From assembly GCA_028875175.1 (NCBI GenBank), contig JAPPFO010000299.1:1-12540 (forward strand): 12,540 bases of DNA. The letters are read 5' to 3'. The notes beneath the pieces are model-generated. The model saw only the letters and a list, made by a program, of their open reading frames with translations, searched no databases and was not told the DNA's origin. The stretch's first letter is position 1, and every line of letters starts with the position of its first letter. This DNA is from Chloroflexota bacterium. GTDB taxonomy: Bacteria > Chloroflexota > UBA11872. Below, piece by piece: positions 6,660 to 12,540 of this stretch. A program made the position numbers and the translations under genes.

Positions 6660-7430
6660 TTAGGCGGATCGCCCGGGCGGTCCGTAACGGCCGGTGAGAA
6701 AGCGCCAGCGAATACGCGCGAGATCGCGCACCATGCGCAGGGTGTCCACGGTCAGTCGCAGGCGAGAATCGGGGTCATTCGTCCATTCAACGGGGAGCTG
6801 CTGGACGGTGAAATTGCGGTGCCTAGCCAGCCGGAGCACCTCCAAGTCAAACATCCAGCGATCAATCACGCTTGAGCCAAAGAGATTACGCGCCACGGAT
6901 CCCCGAAAGAACTTGAACCCGCACTGCGAGTCGGGCGTATCCGGCAGACCGCCGACCTGGCGTGCCAACTCGCGAAAAATGCGGGCGCCGGCCCGGCGAT
7001 AGGCTGGCTGTCGTACGACAGTCTGGCTGCGCCGCAGCGCCCGTGATCCGATCAGCACATCGGCGCCGTCCTGGATGGCTATGACGGCTTCCTCCACGTG
7101 CTGAAGGTCGGTGGAAAGGTCGGCGTCCATGAAGCCGACAATGTCGGTGGACGCGGCCAGCATGCCCGCCCGCACGGCAGCCCCTTTGCCTCCCTGCCGC
7201 GACAGCGTGATGAGGTCGAGGTTTGGGTGGTCCGGCATCAGCGCACGCACGGCGTCGCCCGTGGCGTCGGTGCTGCCGTCGTCGACCACGAGAACCCGCC
7301 CGCCACCAGGGAAAGTCGCCAGCCAGGCGAAAAGTGTCGGAAGCGTGCGCCCGAGGCGCTCGGCCTCGTTGAAAGCCGGTACCACAATGGTCAGAAGCAT
7401 GGAGGCCATTTCGATTGCGTGACGGCGCAT
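6660..7430 (-). CDS. GT2 family glycosyltransferase, ALG5/dolichyl-phosphate-glucose synthase-like
   Basis: This 256-residue cytoplasmic enzyme likely transfers a sugar from an NDP-sugar to a polyprenyl phosphate. The GT-A fold begins at MLLTIVVPAFNEAERL (11-26). VVDDGSTDAT (48-57) is the nucleotide-binding motif. GGKGAAVRAGM (80-90) and FMDADLSTD (100-108) follow; the latter holds the DxD metal site (D102, D104). DSQCGFKFFRG (167-177) and DRWMFDLEVLRLA (190-202) are characteristic of the ALG5-like branch. There is no C-terminal membrane pair, unlike DPM1/GtrB-type relatives. The start at 7430 is preceded by AAGGG with five bases of spacing; later ATGs at 7409 and 7400 and a GTG at 7451 are also possible. 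The DedA gene follows 68 bases downstream. The sugar could be glucose or another hexose; the sequence does not decide. Confidence 0.88.
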   Translation of the reverse strand: MRRHAIEMASMLLTIVVPAFNEAERLGRTLPTLFAWLATFPGGGRVLVVDDGSTDATGDAVRALMPDHPNLDLITLSRQGGKGAAVRAGMLAASTDIVGFMDADLSTDLQHVEEAVIAIQDGADVLIGSRALRRSQTVVRQPAYRRAGARIFRELARQVGGLPDTPDSQCGFKFFRGSVARNLFGSSVIDRWMFDLEVLRLARHRNFTVQQLPVEWTNDPDSRLRLTVDTLRMVRDLARIRWRFLTGRYGPPGRSA

Positions 7431-7800
7431 CTCGACCCTTGCCGGGTCCACGACGGCGGAGCACTACCAATCACGTGCCACGCCGCACCGTCAGCGCCAC
7501 GAACCCGCGCAGTTTAGGCGAGCGTTCGCGGGCACACGCGACCGCATAGAACCCGTCCATGCTCCCACTGCACCCCCAGGACGCGAATGCTGGTCGTCGT
7601 TTGGCGCCTGACCTCCGCCGCTTGCCGACAAGGCTCGCCGCCTACAATCAGCCTCGGACCGCACCGCTATTGACCGCGTCGCGGCTACACCGGCGCCTGC
7701 CAGACGAGCCTGCGGTCGAACAGGCAGTGGATGCTGGCAAGTACATGCGACCGGGCGTCAGGCAGCTCAAGCCGACCGTGGCTGCGCACAGCCCAAGTCT

Positions 7801-7806
7801 AGGAGG
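7801..7806 (+). promoter_or_regulatory. Strong Shine-Dalgarno site of a possible leader mini-ORF
   Basis: AGGAGG matches the anti-Shine-Dalgarno sequence fully but lies 36 bases before the ATG of the GT-C-like gene, too far to serve it directly. It suits a TTG at 7811 that opens an 11-codon frame ending in TGA at 7844-7846. That TGA overlaps the ATG at 7843 as ATGA, the usual sign of translational coupling. Confidence 0.4.
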
Positions 7807-7820
7807 CGCCTTGTCTTCGA

Positions 7821-7830
7821 GCGTTAACGC
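7821..7830. repeat. 10-base perfect palindrome upstream of the GT-C-like gene
   Basis: GCGTTAACGC is a perfect palindrome between the strong ribosome-binding site and the ATG at 7843. It could be a protein-binding site or chance. It is AT-centred in an otherwise GC-rich leader. Confidence 0.3.
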
Positions 7831-7842
7831 GCGATCCCACCA

Positions 7843-10800
7843 ATGAGTCTGGATCCCGCCGCTTCGCCCTGGGCAGGGGTCTTGTCTGCGACCGCGTTTT
7901 GCCTGTGGATTTCCGCTATTGGCGCGCCACTGGCGCATGCGGCGTTTGGCCATCGGCCACGTTCGGTGTGGCCGTACTACGCGCCTATCCTCGGCGTCGT
8001 CGCCGTGCTGCTCACGACCAATCTGAGCGCCCATCTCTGGCCCGGCCAGCCGAGCGCCTGGGTTGGGGTCTTGGCGCCATCAACGCTCTCAGTGGTAGTC
8101 GCGTGGCGCGGCGGCGCACATGGTCGCGTGTCCAAGGGTGCGGCGCTGCGCCTCACGGGGCTCGCCACCGCCGCGGCGGGCCTCTTCGTATTCGCGCTGG
8201 CGAACCGGTTGCACTTCTGGTTCATCGACGAGTCGTGGCACTTCGCGCTCGCCCAGCGCATGGCGAAGGGCGAGTTTCCACCGGTTACGCCCTACGGCAT
8301 TGACGCCGGCATTGGCTATCACTACGGCGCCGACCTGCTGGCCGCGTCGGTGATGAACATAACGGATGCCCCAGTTTGGACCGTCTACTACGTCCTTCTT
8401 TCGTTCCTGACAGTAGCGCTGATTCTTGCAGCCATAGGGTTCGCGTGGGATGTGGGCTCGCCGCTGCCGTTAGCCGTGGGAGCCGGGGTCGCCCTCGGGC
8501 TATTCGGCGGCGACGTTCATGTCGGCCTGCCCCCCTATGTTGAAGCTTCCGGCGACGACCGTGGTCTTGCCGGATTCATCGGGGGGCTGGCCCCTGCCGA
8601 AACCGAAAACGCTGCAACGCGTGTGGCATTCGATTGGGTCGACCAGCCGCAGTGGGCGCTCGCCGCCGCCATTGTGATACTCATCGCTGCATCGCTTGAG
8701 ACGGCCGTGGCTCGCCGACAGGCGGCCGTCCTGGCGGCGGCGGCCGGGGTCTCCGCGCTGGCGGAAGCTGCCGTGCTGGTCTTTTCCGGTGCGGCGCTGG
8801 GCCTGGTTGGGATCGTTCGTTTCTTTCGACCGCCAGCCTATGGGCGGTTCTGGCTGGTGGCCGCCCTGGCCACTTCGGCCCTTTTGATCGCGCTGGCCGG
8901 CGGGCCCATTGCAGACGCTGTGCTGGGTCGGGGCGGGACCACCGGGATGGTGCGCATCGAATTCGATCCCGACCCGGACGACCTGGCGCCATTTGGATTG
9001 GCGGGTCCCGCGCTGATCCAGGTTGGGGTCATTCCGCTCGTCGTCATTGGCGCATTCGCCGCCGTCCGGCGGCGCAGTTGGGGGCTGGCGTATCTCACGC
9101 TGGCGGGGACGCTTGGATTGGTGGAGGCCGAAACTCTGCGTTCGGTGAGGCCGGCGAATGACGACCGGATCCTCTGGTTGGCAACCGCTGTTGCGATGTT
9201 CGCCGCCCTGGTTGGGATCAGCGTGCTCGTCGGCGCCCTGTCCCGCCCGCGTCAACGCCTGGCGGTTTTCGCCATAGGCCTGCTGGCCCTGCTGCCAGCG
9301 GTTGTGCCCCGAGCGATATCGGGAACACAACTCGCGCTCGGTGGGCTTAGCGTGGGGCACTTGGCTGGGACGGATTCGGTGGACCGCTCTGCGGTTCGGA
9401 CCCAGTTTGGCTTGATCCTGGAAGCGAACTGGGACTTCTACGCGTGGCTCGCGCGGTCCTTGTCTACCGATGCTCGCCTGCTGACCACGCAGCCGGCGGC
9501 CATTGCGTCGCTGGCGGGGATCGCCTCCCCGACTTCGGGGCGGCACTTGCAGTCTCTTGCACAGTACGCCACCCCGACGTACGAAGACGCTCTGCGGTTT
9601 CTGCATCGTGACGACCTTCAGGAGATGGGAATCACCCATCTGCACGTCACGGACGACCACGCGGCCGCGCTGACGCCGGAGGCGCGACGCCTCCTGGATA
9701 ATCCGGCTCACTTCAAGCTGCTGACCGACCAGCACTCGGCCTCTGGCCAGCGACATCGGCTGTTTGAGGTCCTGCCTGGCGCAGGCACGAGCGACGTCGC
9801 CTTGTCGAGTTACCGCCGGCTGCGCCAGATCGTTCCTGTCGAGACTCCCGTGACTCTCGTCGGCGGCCTCTCCGTGTACGCACGCCGAATGCTGCTCTTC
9901 AACTTCATCGACCACCTTGACCTTCGGGCGCCCGAGTCCACCGATGTGAATCGAGCGACCCGCGTAGCGCGCTTCAGGACGGACCTGGGCATTTCTGATC
10001 AGGGCGTCGTCGTCCTGCCCGAATCCCTTGAGCCAACAGCCCTGGGCCTGTCGGCCGACGATGCCTTCTGGACCGGCTACGGGACGCGTGCCTACCGGCC
10101 CAGCGACACGTGGTCGTCCGTCTGGCGAGTCGGTTCCGACGTCGGCGGACTTCCCGGCGACCTGGTCCCACTATGCGAAGCCGCGGACGGCACTCTTGAG
10201 TTTCAGGTGCTGGGGGCACCCGGAACGCCGGTGGCGGCAGGCAGCAAGACCTGGGACCTGACGGGCGTTCCGCAACAGTTCCGACTGTCGGTTCCCGACT
10301 GCGGGGCGTTGGCGATCGTCGCGGATGCCGACATTGCGCCTTTCGCCCGAGTCCGGGCCAGCCAGCCGGCCAGCCTCGCGAAGCGCGACCGGCGCGTGGC
10401 CGGGCTTGGCTTTGACGGACACGTGGAAGGCGAACACCTCGTCGTGAACCTGTGGTATCAGAACCCGCACCGGATTGCTTTCGACGCCGAGGCCCATCTT
10501 CGACTGTACGAGGCCGACGCGACTGGAACCGTTCCGGCATTACCCGACTTCATCCGCTTCGCGCGACGGTGGGACCGTCCACTGGTGCTCACGCGAGATT
10601 CGCAGATGGCCAGGATCGAATTTGACGCTCGGCGGCTTGAAATCAATGGCTCGGAAGGCGGGGGTTGGGTCTCCAGGCTGGCGCCTGGACGTTCGTACGT
10701 GCTGATGCTCACCGTGGCGGAGTACGATCCGGCCAGCGAGCACGTGGACTTTCACCAGTTGCTACCGCTAGCTCGCCTTGATGTGCGCGATGCCAAGGTC

Positions 10801-10947
10801 GATTACGAGGTCTTTTCGGGAATAGTGGCCCTTAGACACCTCGTCGCCGGTTCCAGCGCCATCTCACGGCTGCAGGCCCATCACGGCTGGCTTGGCGTGG
10901 ACATGGACCTGACGCCGCCGAGAGCCGCGGGCAGCGAGAATCCCTAG
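7843..10947 (+). CDS. Large GT-C-like polytopic membrane protein, putative glycosyltransferase
   Basis: This 1034-residue protein looks like a GT-C-fold transferase, a class that moves a sugar from a polyprenyl-phosphate donor onto an acceptor outside the membrane. The first ~490 residues hold about ten to twelve hydrophobic segments. The first large loop has FIDESWHFALAQRM (127-140), whose D129-E130 fits the acidic catalytic motif of GT-C enzymes. GIGYHYGADLLAAS (156-169) follows and resembles histidine-containing loops in this class. PANDDRILWL (437-446) opens a later helix. From ~500 to the end the protein is soluble and should lie outside: a segment ~540-645 (TDARLLTTQ, then GITHLHVTDD) resembles the alpha/beta C-terminal domain of GT-C enzymes, and ~655-1034 looks rich in beta-strands. 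ATG at 7843 is the only start left after the in-frame TAA at 7825-7827, and it has no Shine-Dalgarno site of its own. Exact family and acceptor are unknown. The ALG5-like gene diverges from it and could make its donor. Confidence 0.78.
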   Translation: MSLDPAASPWAGVLSATAFCLWISAIGAPLAHAAFGHRPRSVWPYYAPILGVVAVLLTTNLSAHLWPGQPSAWVGVLAPSTLSVVVAWRGGAHGRVSKGAALRLTGLATAAAGLFVFALANRLHFWFIDESWHFALAQRMAKGEFPPVTPYGIDAGIGYHYGADLLAASVMNITDAPVWTVYYVLLSFLTVALILAAIGFAWDVGSPLPLAVGAGVALGLFGGDVHVGLPPYVEASGDDRGLAGFIGGLAPAETENAATRVAFDWVDQPQWALAAAIVILIAASLETAVARRQAAVLAAAAGVSALAEAAVLVFSGAALGLVGIVRFFRPPAYGRFWLVAALATSALLIALAGGPIADAVLGRGGTTGMVRIEFDPDPDDLAPFGLAGPALIQVGVIPLVVIGAFAAVRRRSWGLAYLTLAGTLGLVEAETLRSVRPANDDRILWLATAVAMFAALVGISVLVGALSRPRQRLAVFAIGLLALLPAVVPRAISGTQLALGGLSVGHLAGTDSVDRSAVRTQFGLILEANWDFYAWLARSLSTDARLLTTQPAAIASLAGIASPTSGRHLQSLAQYATPTYEDALRFLHRDDLQEMGITHLHVTDDHAAALTPEARRLLDNPAHFKLLTDQHSASGQRHRLFEVLPGAGTSDVALSSYRRLRQIVPVETPVTLVGGLSVYARRMLLFNFIDHLDLRAPESTDVNRATRVARFRTDLGISDQGVVVLPESLEPTALGLSADDAFWTGYGTRAYRPSDTWSSVWRVGSDVGGLPGDLVPLCEAADGTLEFQVLGAPGTPVAAGSKTWDLTGVPQQFRLSVPDCGALAIVADADIAPFARVRASQPASLAKRDRRVAGLGFDGHVEGEHLVVNLWYQNPHRIAFDAEAHLRLYEADATGTVPALPDFIRFARRWDRPLVLTRDSQMARIEFDARRLEINGSEGGGWVSRLAPGRSYVLMLTVAEYDPASEHVDFHQLLPLARLDVRDAKVDYEVFSGIVALRHLVAGSSAISRLQAHHGWLGVDMDLTPPRAAGSENP

Positions 10948-11004
10948 CCCGGGCGCTGTTTCCCGACGGCAGGGCCGCTGCGGCGTTGGACCGGGACTCA
11001 GCCG

Positions 11005-12333
11005 TCAGGCCGGAATGACGTCCCAGGCGTGAACACGGGCGACGGGACCGAGGACGGGGCCCACCGGTTGTAATAGCTGGCTGAGGCGGGTGAGGGCCTG
11101 GCCGGCGAGTTTGACTTTGCGGCCTTTGCGGCCGGCGCGGAACTCGATCTCGTCGGAAGGGGGAACCGCGAAGAAGTGGCGGCGGTCGCGTACGCGCCAG
11201 CCGGTGGCGTGGAGGTCGGCGCGGATTTCGCCGGGGGTGGCGGCCTTGAAGGGGCCGAGGCTGGGGTCTGGCGCCAGGGCGTATTCGACGCCGGAGTGGC
11301 CGATGCGTCCGCGCATCCAGCGCAGCGGGCGGTGGTAGGAGCGGCGGTTGACGAAGGCCAGGAAGAGCTGGCCGTCGTCCTTGATGCGGCGGCGCATGGT
11401 GGTGAGGTACTGGCGCCGCTCGTCGCGCGGATAGCCCTCGAGGCGGAAGATCAGGGACATCACGTCGTAGCCCTCGGGGCCCTCGTGGAAGGCGTCGGGG
11501 TAGAGCTCGTGGCGGAGGGTGCGGGGGGCGCGGTCCTGGACGAATTCGAAGACCTGGTCGGTCATTTCGGCGAAGGTGAGGTCGACCTTGGGGTAGCGGG
11601 ACGCGATTTCCTCGGTGTAGAGGCCGGTTAGGGGTAGGACGTCCAGCCAGCGACCGTCCTGCACGTGGACGAATTCGCCCAGGGCCTCCAGGACGGCGTC
11701 GCGCTCTGAGGGCACGGGTTTGTTGTAGCGGGCGCCGTTGCGGATTTTGGCCATCTGGAAGTCGCGGATCTGTTCGAGGGTCCATTCCTCGGGGTCGTCG
11801 CTGCTGGGCCAGTTGAGGCGGCCCTTGTACTTGTCGTAGTGCAGCAGGATGTCGATGGCGCGGCGACGGGGGGCCTTGGGGATGAGCTCGGGGTAGCCGA
11901 AGAGGACCAGGGCCAGGATTTCGCGTTCGGCCGGCAGGCCGAGGATGCGGCGGATGCGGTCGACGTCGCCCAGGGTGTCGACCCAGCAGCTGGCGACGCC
12001 CAGGCTGTGGGCCATGAGCATCATGTTCTGGATGGCGGCGGCGGCGCTCTGGACCCAGGCGTAGTTCTCGCGGGTGTAGTTGTTGCCGTAGGAGACGAAG
12101 AGGGAGACGGGGGCCAGGTGGACGTAGCGGGTTTCTTCGGCGACTTCGGCCTTGGTCTCGGGGTCGTTGACGAGGACGAAGTCCCAGAGCTGCAGGTTGC
12201 AGGAGCTGGGGGCGTAGCGGGCGGCGTCGATGATCTTGGTGAGGGTCTCCGGCGATACCGGGTCCTTGCGGAACTTGCGGCAGGTCCGGCGCGTGAAGAT
12301 GGCCTCGTCGACGGACATGAGGGTGTCGAGCAT
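11005..12333 (-). CDS. Nitroreductase fused to a methyltransferase-like domain
   Basis: This 442-residue protein has two parts. Residues ~5-155 are a nitroreductase-family FMN domain: RRTCRKF (15-21) and PSSCNLQLWDF (42-52) match the FMN-phosphate and isoalloxazine contacts, AAAAIQNMMLMAHSLG (97-112) is the conserved core helix, and LGLPAEREILALVLFGYP (131-148) closes the domain. After a charged linker (~156-220), residues ~221-395 have the order of a class I SAM methyltransferase: GRWLDVLPLTGLYTEEIA (227-244) in the place of motif I, YDVMSLIFRLEG (289-300) like motif IV, LTTMRRRIKDDGQLFLAF (310-327) like motif V, and HSGVEY (346-351) with a late GWRVRDRRHFFAV (378-390). The usual GxGxG is missing, so SAM binding is doubtful. 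ATG at 12333 is the first start and has no clear ribosome site; ATG at 12318 is an alternative. It converges on the GT-C-like gene with a 57-base gap. Substrates are unknown. Confidence 0.85.
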   Translation of the reverse strand: MLDTLMSVDEAIFTRRTCRKFRKDPVSPETLTKIIDAARYAPSSCNLQLWDFVLVNDPETKAEVAEETRYVHLAPVSLFVSYGNNYTRENYAWVQSAAAAIQNMMLMAHSLGVASCWVDTLGDVDRIRRILGLPAEREILALVLFGYPELIPKAPRRRAIDILLHYDKYKGRLNWPSSDDPEEWTLEQIRDFQMAKIRNGARYNKPVPSERDAVLEALGEFVHVQDGRWLDVLPLTGLYTEEIASRYPKVDLTFAEMTDQVFEFVQDRAPRTLRHELYPDAFHEGPEGYDVMSLIFRLEGYPRDERRQYLTTMRRRIKDDGQLFLAFVNRRSYHRPLRWMRGRIGHSGVEYALAPDPSLGPFKAATPGEIRADLHATGWRVRDRRHFFAVPPSDEIEFRAGRKGRKVKLAGQALTRLSQLLQPVGPVLGPVARVHAWDVIPA

Positions 12334-12540
12334 GGCGGCAGGAGGTTCGGCTGGTCTCGTCGCCGGTCATGGTAACGGCGCAGGCGTGGATGTGGCGCCG
12401 TGGGGATTCTCCGCAGCCAGTTGAGCGGGTGCGCCGACCAGGGTGGGTTTGCGGGGCGTTGGAACGGGCGCCGGGCGCCGAGGTGCGCGTGGGGGATGAA
12501 GGGGGAGCTATCTCTCGCCAGGCCCCAACCCCCCCGGGGG
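12334..12540. other. Non-genic right edge
   Basis: I see no supportable gene in the last 207 bases. The stretch holds a tandem GGGCGCC pair (12466-12479) and ends in runs of C and then G (from about 12520). The G-rich minus strand at the edge could fold into an unusual structure. The promoter of the nitroreductase-fusion gene should lie here, but no consensus elements stand out. Confidence 0.4.

Larger units (their letters stand above)
7431..7842. other. Non-genic stretch between divergent GT2 and GT-C genes
   Basis: This 412-base stretch holds no gene that I can support. An open frame covers 7559-7846 on the plus strand, but its product is low-complexity and rich in Arg, Pro and Ala, like a chance frame in high-GC DNA. 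TACAAT at 7643-7648 is a -10-like hexamer; TTGCCG (7622-7627) precedes it but with only 15 bases between. Near the right end are the strong Shine-Dalgarno AGGAGG (7801-7806) and the palindrome GCGTTAACGC (7821-7830), described separately. The stretch presumably holds the promoters of both divergent genes. Confidence 0.5.

Noticed and set aside
7559..7846. A 95-codon plus-strand frame upstream of the GT-C-like gene
   Set aside because: The composition is like random high-GC DNA, there is no ribosome site at its ATG, and the -10-like TACAAT lies inside it. Only its last 11 codons, from TTG 7811, are kept as a possible leader.
8500..9915. A 471-codon antisense frame inside the GT-C-like gene
   Set aside because: The product is rich in Arg, Gln and Gly with no hydrophobic core, while the plus strand encodes clear membrane helices and GT-C-like motifs.
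10832..12370. A 512-codon open frame on the minus strand overlapping the nitroreductase-fusion gene
   Set aside because: Its product is dominated by Arg, Pro, His and Gly without any fold pattern, and the overlapping frame at 11005-12333 has clear FMN-domain motifs. It is a shadow caused by high GC.
1..12540. CRISPR arrays, tRNA or rRNA genes, transposons
   Set aside because: I saw no regularly spaced repeats, no tRNA-like TTCGA loops with acceptor pairing, no rRNA core sequence and no transposase motif on either strand by eye. A covariance-model scan would settle the RNA question.

Overview
The window is bacterial, gene-dense and mostly high in GC. Two hand-counted rows show the contrast: row 361-420 has 43 G/C of 60, while row 2281-2340 inside the large gene at 1123-3267 has only 26 of 60. 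The gene content suggests a member of the Chloroflexota or a similar high-GC, environmentally derived genome. The pointers are a membrane-anchored LysM protein with a Thr-Pro linker, an orphan MetV-like protein, a DUF4126 protein, an ALG5-like glycosyltransferase and a very large GT-C-like membrane protein. This taxonomic placement is inference; no rRNA or other marker gene is present.

Layout. At 1-998 (+) lies the 3' part of an aminodeoxychorismate synthase component I gene (pabB), cut by the left edge. At 1123-3267 (-) is a lower-GC gene for a 714-residue protein that joins an N-terminal XRE-type helix-turn-helix to a large P-loop GTPase-like domain and a helical tail. It has its own consensus-like promoter and a palindrome at the predicted transcription start. 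It is the most island-like item here and the best candidate for an undescribed, possibly defence-related, system. At 3404-4715 (-) a sugar-phosphate nucleotidyltransferase and a DUF4126 membrane protein form a likely two-gene unit. At 4844-5911 (+) come a LysM protein and a cysteine-rich MetV-like protein. At 5908-7430 (-) an ALG5-like GT2 glycosyltransferase and a DedA-family protein form a likely operon. At 7843-10947 (+) is a 1034-residue GT-C-like membrane protein, reached through a 412-base non-genic stretch that holds a possible leader mini-ORF. At 11005-12333 (-) is a nitroreductase fused to a methyltransferase-like domain. The last 207 bases hold no gene that I can support.

How the genes may work together. 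The nucleotidyltransferase, the GT2 enzyme, the DedA protein and the GT-C-like protein fit one theme: activate a sugar, load it on a polyprenyl-phosphate carrier, transfer it outside the membrane, and recycle the carrier. PabB and the MetV-like protein both touch folate metabolism but are not adjacent. The HTH-GTPase gene looks unrelated to all of these and appears to be an insertion among housekeeping genes.
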